Origin: SKVR01 sp964589855
GTDB taxonomy: Bacteria > Bacteroidota > Bacteroidia > Bacteroidales > UBA7960
NCBI GenBank assembly: GCA_964589855.1
Contig: CAZPVB010000002.1
Location: 30,574 to 94,573, forward strand
Direction: 5' to 3'
Length of the DNA: 64,000 bases
Below, piece after piece: positions 35,988-43,778 of the stretch. A program made the translations under genes and the position numbers. Every line of letters begins with the position of its first letter. Positions within the stretch are counted from its first letter, which is position 1. Under the pieces are notes generated by a model. The model saw only the letters and a program-made list of their open reading frames with translations. It was not told where the DNA came from and did not search any database.

Positions 35988-37316
35988 ATGCAAATCAACA
36001 GAAGATCTTTTATTCAGAAAGCAGCAATGGGAGCTGCAGGTGCCGGGATGTTCACCATCCTTCCCGGTAAGGTTTGGAGTGCTTCCACAGCACCCTCCGA
36101 TACAATCAATGTAGCACTTATTGGTTGCCGAAACCACGGTTTCAAAATACTGAAAGACCATTTGAGATACGATGATGCCAATTGTGTGGCACTTTGCGAT
36201 GTAGATGAAAACATCCTTCAGGAAAGAGCAACCACGATTATACAGGATTACAACCAACATCCAGAGTTGTACAAAGACTTCCGGAAAATGCTGGAACAAA
36301 AAGACATTGATGCGGTAATCATTGGAACCCCCGACCATTGGCATTGTCTTAATTTTGTTTATGCAGCCCAGGAAGGCAAAGATATTTATGTGGAAAAACC
36401 GCTGGCAAATACCATTGCCGAGTGCGATATCATGGTTAGAGCCGCCAACAGATACAACATTGTTGTGCAGGTTGGTCAGCAGCAGCGCAGCAATGTTGCT
36501 TTTGGGGAACCTGTTGAAATGATTAAAAATGGGCACATCGGTAATCTGAGAAAGGTAAATATTTGGGCCAATTTTAATTACGGTTTGGGCACCTCTTTTG
36601 CCGAAGATGCCCCCGCACCCCGGGGTGTTGATTACGATATGTGGCTCGGCCCTGCTCCGGAGAGACCTTTTAACAGAGCCCGCTTCCATGGATCATGGAG
36701 GCATTTCTGGGACTATGGCGGAGGATTATTCTCCGATTGGGGTGTGCATTTGATCGATATGGGATTATGGACTAAAGACATGATCAAGGCTCCTGATACA
36801 ACCATGGTTTATGCCACCAATAACTCCGCACAGAAACGTATGAAAGAAACCTTTGATAACATGAATGTAGTATACCCCAAAAAAGACTTTGTCATCAATT
36901 TCGATATGACCGCGGGGGTTCAAAATGGTCCCTGGGATCAACTCTTTGGGGTAAGCTTTGTGGGCGACAAAGCAACCATTGTTACCAACCGCAACGGATA
37001 TAAAGTATTGCCCGAATACGACAGCGAAAAAAGCGCTTTTAAAACACACAGTCAAACCCTTACGGAGGCCCGGGAATCACACCCTGTCCATGTACGAAAT
37101 TTCCTTGATTGTATCAAAACAAGGAAAACACCTGATTGTACTCCTGAAATAGGCAGAGCTGCTGCTCTACATGCCCACATTGGCAACATTGCGGCACGAA
37201 CCGGCGAAAACATCCTGATGTGGGATGACCAGAAAAGTCGCTTTACCAATAGTGATAAAGCCAATGAATACATCACACCTGAATACAGAAAACCCTGGGT
37301 GCTGCCAAAAATTTAA
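35988..37316 (+). CDS. Tat-exported Gfo/Idh/MocA-family oxidoreductase
   Basis: A 442-residue NAD(P)-dependent sugar oxidoreductase. The ATG at 35988 begins MQINRRSFIQKAAMG, a twin-arginine signal (RRSF) with an Ala/Gly-rich h-region, so the folded, cofactor-loaded protein is exported. The Rossmann part has INVALIGCRNHG, VALCDVD and AVIIGTPDHWH, followed by the catalytic-lysine motif VEKPLA (EKP). The C-terminal half contains GGGLFSDWGVHLIDM, a conserved block in exported members. Such enzymes oxidise glycosides or inositols, often at C3, with a tightly bound NAD. The gene is 24 bases upstream of a Tat-signal TIM-barrel isomerase and surely co-transcribed. With the DUF1080 protein at 62051 it suggests 3-keto-glycoside chemistry in the periplasm. 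The substrate is inferred only. Confidence 0.92.
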   Translation: MQINRRSFIQKAAMGAAGAGMFTILPGKVWSASTAPSDTINVALIGCRNHGFKILKDHLRYDDANCVALCDVDENILQERATTIIQDYNQHPELYKDFRKMLEQKDIDAVIIGTPDHWHCLNFVYAAQEGKDIYVEKPLANTIAECDIMVRAANRYNIVVQVGQQQRSNVAFGEPVEMIKNGHIGNLRKVNIWANFNYGLGTSFAEDAPAPRGVDYDMWLGPAPERPFNRARFHGSWRHFWDYGGGLFSDWGVHLIDMGLWTKDMIKAPDTTMVYATNNSAQKRMKETFDNMNVVYPKKDFVINFDMTAGVQNGPWDQLFGVSFVGDKATIVTNRNGYKVLPEYDSEKSAFKTHSQTLTEARESHPVHVRNFLDCIKTRKTPDCTPEIGRAAALHAHIGNIAARTGENILMWDDQKSRFTNSDKANEYITPEYRKPWVLPKI

Positions 37317-37340
37317 TCCTTCATAAAAAATTCCTGAAAG

Positions 37341-38195
37341 ATGCAAACACGAAGAAAGTTTATAAAATCCATGATCGCAGGTTCTGCCGGTTTATATGCT
37401 GCCGGAGCATTGCAATCCTGCAACATGTTTACGCAAAACAAACTAAATAATATTGGATACATTACAGGCATTCTGGGAAAAAATCTCGGAGAAAAAGACT
37501 GGAAAAGTATACTCTCGCAAACAGCCGCTTTTGGATATACCGAAATTGAAACCGGTAACTTCCTGGGAGAATCAGCAAAAAGTTTCCTCAATTTCTGCAA
37601 TGATACCGGACTAAAGCCCATTGCCGGTGGTATAGGCATGACCGATGATACCGATGAACTGAATCGTGGACTCGACAAACTCAATGAACTTGAATTGCAG
37701 TATGCCATAAACTATTGGCCATGGTTCGTGGGTTCCCCTTTTTCTCTCGACGACTGCAAAAAAAGCGTGGAAACACTCAACAAAAATGGTGAAATCTGCA
37801 AATCACGCGGATTAACACTCTGCTGGCACAATCACGACCATGAGTTTGTTCCTATGGAAACAGGATTGCCTTTCGATTATATGATGGACAATACCGATTC
37901 TGAGCTGGTAAAATGTGAACTGGACATCTACTGGACACAAAAAGGGGGAGCAGATCCGGTACAAACGCTCAAAAAGTACCCTGGCAGATATCCCATACTG
38001 CACGTTAAAGATATGGCTCCGGGTGAAGAACAGGATTTTGAATGCCCCGGAAAGGGTATTATCGAGTGGGAGTCTGTTTTTGCCGAATCTACAAAACAAA
38101 ACATACAACACTATTTTGTTGAAAAAGATGGCGCAGTTGATGGTTTGGGATGCCTGGAAAGCGCTGCAGAATTCCTGAAAAACATTCGTTTTTAA
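37341..38195 (+). CDS. Tat-exported sugar isomerase/epimerase (AP_endonuc_2 TIM barrel), putative lipoprotein
   Basis: A 284-residue xylose-isomerase-like TIM barrel. It starts MQTRRKFIKSMIAG, a twin-arginine motif, and continues to ALQSC27, a lipobox, so the protein is probably exported by Tat and lipid-anchored. Barrel and metal-site blocks include YTEIETGNF, LCWHNHDHEF (His/Glu metal ligands), KCELDIYWTQKGG and ILHVKDMA, ending with the Glu-rich closing strand YFVEKDGA. These fit a divalent-metal isomerase or epimerase of the AP_endonuc_2 superfamily. The gene is 24 bases after the exported oxidoreductase, implying that both act on one extracytoplasmic sugar. The exact reaction is unknown. 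Confidence 0.9.
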   Translation: MQTRRKFIKSMIAGSAGLYAAGALQSCNMFTQNKLNNIGYITGILGKNLGEKDWKSILSQTAAFGYTEIETGNFLGESAKSFLNFCNDTGLKPIAGGIGMTDDTDELNRGLDKLNELELQYAINYWPWFVGSPFSLDDCKKSVETLNKNGEICKSRGLTLCWHNHDHEFVPMETGLPFDYMMDNTDSELVKCELDIYWTQKGGADPVQTLKKYPGRYPILHVKDMAPGEEQDFECPGKGIIEWESVFAESTKQNIQHYFVEKDGAVDGLGCLESAAEFLKNIRF

Positions 38196-38541
38196 AGTGC
38201 ATGTATCAGGCTTTCATCCATTTCCCCAAATTCAACACAGAAAACTATTTTTTGCTGGTTTTATATAAAAGGGTGAACTGAACCAGGATAATAACATAAT
38301 AACATTGATGCAAACGAAGACTGAGGTTTGTATATAGCCGGTGGTGGATTAAAACAAACCCCAATGATGACCATCAGCATAAAAGGAACGCTGACAACAC
38401 AGATGCTTACAGCAATCGCTGATGATCCGGGTTTTTTATCTGCGAAAATGAGCGTTGCCTGCATCTGCGATGAACATTTTTCGCAAAAAAAGCAACCAGA
38501 TAAAATAATATCTTTCTCCAAACCCTGCAGTACAGAAAACA

Positions 38542-38576
38542 AAAAACCCGGTAAAAAAATAATACCGGGTTTTTTA
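38542..38576. terminator. Bidirectional terminator
   Basis: Perfect arms AAAAAACCCGGTA (38542-38554) and TACCGGGTTTTTT (38564-38576). A- and T-runs on both sides let it serve the plus-strand isomerase operon and the minus-strand DUF4914 gene ending at 38600. The rest of 38196-38599 contains no gene I can support. Confidence 0.88.
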
Positions 38577-38599
38577 TTTTGAATCAGCACAATAAAAAA

Positions 38600-40471
38600 T
38601 TATCCTTTGCTGATAATCTTCTCATAATCTTCTACTGAACCACCATCAAGGCATGTTTCAATGATTCGTTTACCCATATCCGATAAACCAGGTACAATAT
38701 ACTGAGGTAACTCTTTTTTAAAGAAATCATACAGCATTTCTGCCCCTTTATCATATCCTTCAAACCCTACTTCAGGTTGCTTGTAAACCTTCAGGAAACG
38801 TGAAGGGATCTTCGCATTTTCAATGGTAAGATAATTGAGTTCGTATCCCAAAAGCGGACATCTGGCTGCCTGATACTGATCAGCCCTGAATCTGGAATTT
38901 CCTCTGTGGGTAAGGTATTCGCGCATCAGAAGTTGCGGCATAAAACCTACTTTCCAAATGCCTACATGTTGGTTGGGAGCGATTACATAACGTGTGATGG
39001 TATTCTCCACAATCTGATCAAGTAGCAGGTTTGAGTGTGTTACCTTTTCTCCGGTTGCAAATGGCCAGTAAGAGCCTACACCTTCACTCTGCATGCCGCC
39101 CTGATCAACAATGCTGGGGTTGGCATGCCCGCGGGGCGACACCAATCTCCAGACCCATGCAAGAGCAGGGGGAAGAAGATGGAACAGTCCAAAAATTCCA
39201 AAACCTGGATTTTCCGCTGTCGTTGGGGGAGTGCGTACACCAAAGCTACGTACATCAATAGATACAGGTTCATTCACAACATTAGGAAAAGAATCGCGGG
39301 GTACTACCACCCTGGGGTTGGGGCAACGTTTGCCGGGCGCATCTTCAATATGGTTCCAGATCAAAGCAGTGCCGCCAGGATTGGTATCAATATTCAGAAA
39401 CAATAATGGTTTTTTGCTGTTGATCGTTATTTTTTCCAGATTAGGATCAGAACCATATTCAAGAATATTATCTGTTCGCACAAACCATGCATTTTCAGCA
39501 TCCTGTATCCGGAGTCTTTTGCTTCCGGTCTGAAATGTTGGGTGAACCATGCCCATATCATCGCAAATAGGTCGGGTTTCACAAAATCGTGGTACGGTTA
39601 TACTCCTTATTTCATTAGTTTGAAGATTTTTACCAATGAGCACTTCTCCGGTAGGTAGTCTTAATATGTGCTGTAGCATTTCGGTTTTACCTCCACCGCT
39701 GGCACCCTCGTGCATAAAACGGGTAATATTGTCGTAAGGACTGATAGATTCAACACCAGAACAATGTGCTGTAGACCATCCTTCATCTTCACCCATACTA
39801 AGAATGACTCCATAAATCCCTTTTTTAGCACTGGGACCAGGATATAAATTATAAGAAAATATCTCATATACCTCGGTGCAACGATTATGTACAACTACCT
39901 GTTTTCCGTCAAGATGCGTATGACGGAACGGAGGAGCAATATACATCACCGCCTTGATGACTTTTCCTTCAGGAATGGTATCTTTGGGAACTATTTTTTG
40001 TAGCATGGCCAATCCCATGGCAAAAAATCCTGCATTATCCGGAACAATAGCCAAACCATATTCCGGTTTATCCAGGTTTCCTATCTGAAAATAAAATGCT
40101 GCCAGATTTTGTTTTTCCATCCACACAAAAGTTTCTTTGCGGAGTTTGTCAAAAGAATACCCAAACCGGTCTTTAAACCTTGGCTGATCAGAGGGTTTAC
40201 AATCGCCTATGGCCATGGTATTAGGATCGCGACGGCGCATGTAAGGATCAACATAATTAGCAGAAATACCATTGGTTACCCTGTGAACGATGGCTTCTGT
40301 TATTTCACCTTTGCCTTCTACATTGTACTTCACTTCAAAATAGTTACTGTCGGGTCCGTTTACAGCAGCATCTGCCAATTGCTCTACTGTATCAAAAACC
40401 TTAAAAGAAGGGGCATTGGAAATTAAATGATCGGCCTCCGGGGGCAGAACTAACCTTTTTTTCGTGTCCAT
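38600..40471 (-). CDS. DUF4914-family P-loop protein (PEPCK-like kinase fold suspected)
   Basis: A 623-residue cytoplasmic protein without signal peptide. It matches the family called DUF4914 as I remember it, a set of uncharacterised proteins of this length. The key visible motif is HEGASGGGKTEML, a P-loop with Lys262. The sequence LLFLNIDTNPGG lies further on, with a preceding IQDAENAWFVRTDN block. The glycine-rich P-loop GASGGGKT resembles the GLSGTGKT loop of ATP-type PEP carboxykinases, and FRHTHLDGK plus several conserved histidines could bind metal. A phosphotransfer reaction is thus possible but unproven. It lies between sugar isomerase genes but has its own terminator. Family membership is fairly sure; function is unknown. 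Confidence 0.75.
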   Translation of the reverse strand: MDTKKRLVLPPEADHLISNAPSFKVFDTVEQLADAAVNGPDSNYFEVKYNVEGKGEITEAIVHRVTNGISANYVDPYMRRRDPNTMAIGDCKPSDQPRFKDRFGYSFDKLRKETFVWMEKQNLAAFYFQIGNLDKPEYGLAIVPDNAGFFAMGLAMLQKIVPKDTIPEGKVIKAVMYIAPPFRHTHLDGKQVVVHNRCTEVYEIFSYNLYPGPSAKKGIYGVILSMGEDEGWSTAHCSGVESISPYDNITRFMHEGASGGGKTEMLQHILRLPTGEVLIGKNLQTNEIRSITVPRFCETRPICDDMGMVHPTFQTGSKRLRIQDAENAWFVRTDNILEYGSDPNLEKITINSKKPLLFLNIDTNPGGTALIWNHIEDAPGKRCPNPRVVVPRDSFPNVVNEPVSIDVRSFGVRTPPTTAENPGFGIFGLFHLLPPALAWVWRLVSPRGHANPSIVDQGGMQSEGVGSYWPFATGEKVTHSNLLLDQIVENTITRYVIAPNQHVGIWKVGFMPQLLMREYLTHRGNSRFRADQYQAARCPLLGYELNYLTIENAKIPSRFLKVYKQPEVGFEGYDKGAEMLYDFFKKELPQYIVPGLSDMGKRIIETCLDGGSVEDYEKIISKG

Positions 40472-41177
40472 AAAATAATGATTTGTGAATAATATAATTA
40501 AATAAGTAGTTTATTTTAATAAATCTTAGAATAAAAATCAGCAACTAAGCACATGTGTTTCAGGTGTGGGCAAAAGATTGGTTTCCGCGCATAAACTCAT
40601 CAATTCAACAAATATCCTGAAATCTTTTGAATAGTTTACATAGTTATCTCGGGTCATGAAATTTTTTTATGCATCTTAAAATTATGTGGGGAAAGACAAA
40701 TTCTTTACCTTTCATAATTCAACAGCCTTCGACCGATGGTGTAAAAAAAGGGGAAAATTAATTTCCAGTAAAAAAACCTGTCGTAAATCATTGCTTGTCA
40801 AAAACTTAGAGAAACGTTTTAAGGAAAACGTAACTTATAACATGGCAAAGATAGTTATTATTCTGAATTTTTCTAATCAGGATAAACAATCCTGGATAAA
40901 AGAATATATTGAAATATACAATTCATAGACCACAGGACTGAAATTGTTTACCAAACAAATAAACATCCGAAAAAACAACGAACACATTGTATCCATCTTA
41001 CTTTTCCCGGATTGAAAGGCACGATTGCCTGAGCGCAGGGCATTGGCCCACGGAATATAGGTAACATGAATTTAACCTTGCCTTTTGCAACGCATCCTGC
41101 AACCTTACATAAAGTTCAACAGGATTTTATCGTTGGGGTGCATTAAGTTGGGAGCTTCGCCCGGCAATCTGTTTCTC
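40472..41177. other. Long AT-rich intergenic region
   Basis: Seven hundred bases with no gene I trust. A GTG-started ORF of 80 codons at 40686-40928 gives a lysine-rich, featureless product and is judged chance. No clear hairpin terminator or repeat was seen. Confidence 0.5.
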
Positions 41178-42170
41178 TTATTTTTGCATGGCATCATCGA
41201 AAGCGATACCAGAGGGTTCAAAATCAATATTTTTGGTAAAAGTACACGACTCTGTCGCGCCGGCTTCTCTGTCCATACCACTGTCTTCCCACTCAATGGA
41301 AAGAGGCCCCTGGTAACCAATATCATTCAATGCTCTGATTATCCTTTCAAAATCAATTTTACCGCGCCCTATGCTGCGAAAGTCCCAAAATCGGCGGTGA
41401 TCTCCAAATTGGGTGTGTCCTCCAAAAACACCAACATCTTTGGGTACATCACTCCAGTGAACATCCTTCATATGTACATGAAAAATACGATCGGCAAAAT
41501 CATAGATAAATTTCACGTAATCTACACCCTGATAACCAAGATGACTGGGATCGTAGTTAAAACCAAAGGCAGGATGGTCATCAAGCACTTTCAATGCACT
41601 TTGGGCTGATGCAATATCGAAAGCAATCTCAGTAGGATGCACCTCAAGGGCAAACTTTACACCCATTTTCTCATAAGCATCCAAAATCGGTTTCCATCGG
41701 GTGGCAAATTCTTCAAATCCCCTGTCAATCATTATTTGTGGTGTTGGCGGAAAAGAATACAGCAAATGCCAGATTGGGCTGCCTGTAAAACCTACAACGG
41801 TATCCAGTCCCAGTCTTTTAGCAACTTTTCCTGTTTCAATAACCTCTTCAGCAGCCCGCTGCCTTACCCCTTCCGGATCTCCGTCGCCCCAAATGTATTC
41901 GGGTAAAATTCCTTTATGGCGTTCATCTATCGGATCACATACGCACTGTCCTACAAGGTGGGTAGAAATGGTAAAAAGTTGTAATCCGTATTTTTGCAAT
42001 AATTCTTTTCTTTGATCACAGTAGTTTTGGTCGGCTTTATCAATTTCCATATGATCGCCCCAGGTGCATAATTCCACTCCGTCGTAGCCAAAGGTTTTGG
42101 CTTTTTCGCACATGGTCTCTATGGGCAGATCTGCCCATTGTCCGGTGAATAAGGTTACGGGTCTCGACAT
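41178..42170 (-). CDS. Cytoplasmic sugar isomerase/epimerase (AP_endonuc_2 TIM barrel)
   Basis: A 330-residue TIM-barrel protein without signal peptide. Features are VTLFTGQWADLPIE at the N-terminus, YDGVELCTWGDHM with the first-strand Glu, FALEVHPTEIAFD with Glu and His, FGFNYDPSHLGYQG with Asp and His, IFHVHMKDVHWSD, and the closing Glu in PLSIEWEDSGMDRE. These are the metal-binding positions of the xylose-isomerase-like superfamily. This subgroup recurs beside Gfo/Idh/MocA oxidoreductases and DUF1080 proteins, where it is thought to process 3-keto sugars or inositols. It is monocistronic, from a well-formed promoter, and 3 kb from the exported oxidoreductase pair. The exact substrate is not readable from sequence. 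Confidence 0.9.
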   Translation of the reverse strand: MSRPVTLFTGQWADLPIETMCEKAKTFGYDGVELCTWGDHMEIDKADQNYCDQRKELLQKYGLQLFTISTHLVGQCVCDPIDERHKGILPEYIWGDGDPEGVRQRAAEEVIETGKVAKRLGLDTVVGFTGSPIWHLLYSFPPTPQIMIDRGFEEFATRWKPILDAYEKMGVKFALEVHPTEIAFDIASAQSALKVLDDHPAFGFNYDPSHLGYQGVDYVKFIYDFADRIFHVHMKDVHWSDVPKDVGVFGGHTQFGDHRRFWDFRSIGRGKIDFERIIRALNDIGYQGPLSIEWEDSGMDREAGATESCTFTKNIDFEPSGIAFDDAMQK

Positions 42171-42228
42171 AATTTTTCCTTTTTTAGTGAATATTAGATT
42201 CAGGTTTGTAATCTTTTTTTAAACAAAG

Positions 42229-42260
42229 CAAATATATAGTCAAATTTGGCATTCTGCAAA
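42229..42260 (-). promoter_or_regulatory. Promoter of the cytoplasmic sugar isomerase
   Basis: Minus strand -33 TTTG (42257-42260), a 20-base spacer and -7 TATATTTG (42229-42236). A textbook Bacteroidota promoter with a leader of about 52 bases. Confidence 0.65.
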
Positions 42261-42409
42261 TCAATTAAACTTTTAAATGGGTATATTTTTACAATTCTTG
42301 CAGCATTTTTGTAACTTCATTCGTATACAATGATAATTGTCTCTTACAAAAATTACCAGAAAGTTTCACCCTTTTAAAACCAATTTTATTTATCTCAAAA
42401 CCCTTAAAA

Positions 42410-43639
42410 ATGAAAGACATATCGATTATTACTATATTTATGATTTCTGTACTTTTCCTGTCTTCCTGCGAGAAAAGAAATGAAAAGCCTGTAAATGATC
42501 CCAAAACTCTGACGCTGACAACCAAAGCAGAAGAGGTGATAAAAAGCAGCAATCAATTTGGTATTGATTTCTTTACCCATGTTGCCAAAGATGAAAACAG
42601 CAATATGATGGTCTCCCCGCTGAGCGCAAGCATTGCGCTTACCATGCTGTTAAATGGTGCCGACAATGAAACTTACAACCAAATTAAGGAAATGCTTGAT
42701 TATGATGAAAATATGACTATAGAGGAGATCAATGAGGCATATATGAGCCTTGTTCCTCAATTGATCAATGCCGACGAAAAGGTAACCACCACGATTGCCA
42801 ATGCGGTTTTTTACCGCATGAATTTCAGTTTCCGGCAATCTTTTCTTGATCAACTCATCAATAATTTTGATGCCCATGCAGAAAGCCTCGACTTTAACAA
42901 CCCAGAGGCAGTAAATACCATTAACGAATGGGCTGGTGATCAGACAAACGGAAAAATTGACAAAGTAATTGAAGCTATTGACCCTTTAACAGTCATGTTT
43001 ATAATGAATGCTCTCTACTTTAAAGGTGACTGGACCAATCAGTTTGATGCCTCCAGTACTACCTCCCTTCCTTTCTACTTCGATAACAACACGCAGGAAG
43101 ATGTGGAAACCATGACCGGAGAAATTCCTGCAAAAACTTTCGGAACCAATGAGTTTAGTGCTTTAGAACTACCCTACGGACGTAAAAATTTCTCAATGGT
43201 GCTCATCAAACCCCAGCATACGCTCAATGAATTCTACAACAACTTTGATGACCAAATATGGCAAGAAATAACTGAATCCTTTCAAAATCAGGAAAACTGG
43301 GTTCCGGTGCAAGTTCAATTGCCCAAATTCAGTTTCGAATATGAAAAAACACTGAACAAAATTTTAGAAGAAATGGGCATGGTAGATGCCTTCAGCGAAG
43401 CATTGGCGGACCTTTCAGGTATTTCTGAGGAAGAACTTTATGTAAGTTTTGTGAAACAAAACACGTTTATAGATGTGAACGAAGAGGGTACGGAGGCAGC
43501 AGCAGTAACAACCATTGGGATCAATACAGAAAGTGTAGGTCCGGTATTTTTTGCCAACAAACCTTTCATTTTTGCAATTCGCGAACGAACCACCAATACA
43601 CTACTTTTTATGGGTAGTGTAGAAAATCCTAATGATTAG
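42410..43639 (+). CDS. Serpin-family protease inhibitor, lipoprotein, predicted P1 Glu
   Basis: A 409-residue serpin. The signal peptide ends at a lipobox, FLSSC20, so the protein is probably membrane-anchored and may face the surface. Serpin signatures include NMMVSPLSASIALTMLLNGA near the start, IMNALYFKGDW in the shutter region, and near the end FANKPFIFAIRERTTNTLLF. The hinge is GTEAAAVTTIGINTES, with the small residues needed for loop insertion, so it should be inhibitory. Counting from the hinge against alpha-1-antitrypsin, with equal spacing to the FNKPF-like block, puts P1 at Glu374 and P1' at Ser375. That predicts inhibition of a Glu-specific protease. It is monocistronic. The serpin fold is firm; the target is inferred. 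Confidence 0.92.
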   Translation: MKDISIITIFMISVLFLSSCEKRNEKPVNDPKTLTLTTKAEEVIKSSNQFGIDFFTHVAKDENSNMMVSPLSASIALTMLLNGADNETYNQIKEMLDYDENMTIEEINEAYMSLVPQLINADEKVTTTIANAVFYRMNFSFRQSFLDQLINNFDAHAESLDFNNPEAVNTINEWAGDQTNGKIDKVIEAIDPLTVMFIMNALYFKGDWTNQFDASSTTSLPFYFDNNTQEDVETMTGEIPAKTFGTNEFSALELPYGRKNFSMVLIKPQHTLNEFYNNFDDQIWQEITESFQNQENWVPVQVQLPKFSFEYEKTLNKILEEMGMVDAFSEALADLSGISEEELYVSFVKQNTFIDVNEEGTEAAAVTTIGINTESVGPVFFANKPFIFAIRERTTNTLLFMGSVENPND

Positions 43640-43742
43640 TTATGAAGCACATCCTTTAAAAATCCTATTTCACAGATATTTTCACAATTCTCCTGAAAAC
43701 ATTTTCTGTACATTCATCCACTCACCTGCCATTTTTTTGGCG

Positions 43743-43750
43743 TATCTTTG
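43743..43750 (+). promoter_or_regulatory. -7 box of polA
   Basis: TATCTTTG matches TAnnTTTG. The leader would be about 23 bases to the ATG at 43779. Confidence 0.45.
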
Positions 43751-43778
43751 AAAAAAGAAACTCAAAAAATCATTATTC

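Noticed and set aside
35961..36689. 242-codon antisense ORF inside the oxidoreductase gene
   Set aside because: It lies opposite a well-supported conserved gene and shows no motifs. A shadow of codon bias.
40686..40928. 80-codon plus-strand ORF in the 706-base gap
   Set aside because: It has a GTG start, a lysine-rich AT-driven composition, no signal peptide or motif and no promoter box. It is probably chance.
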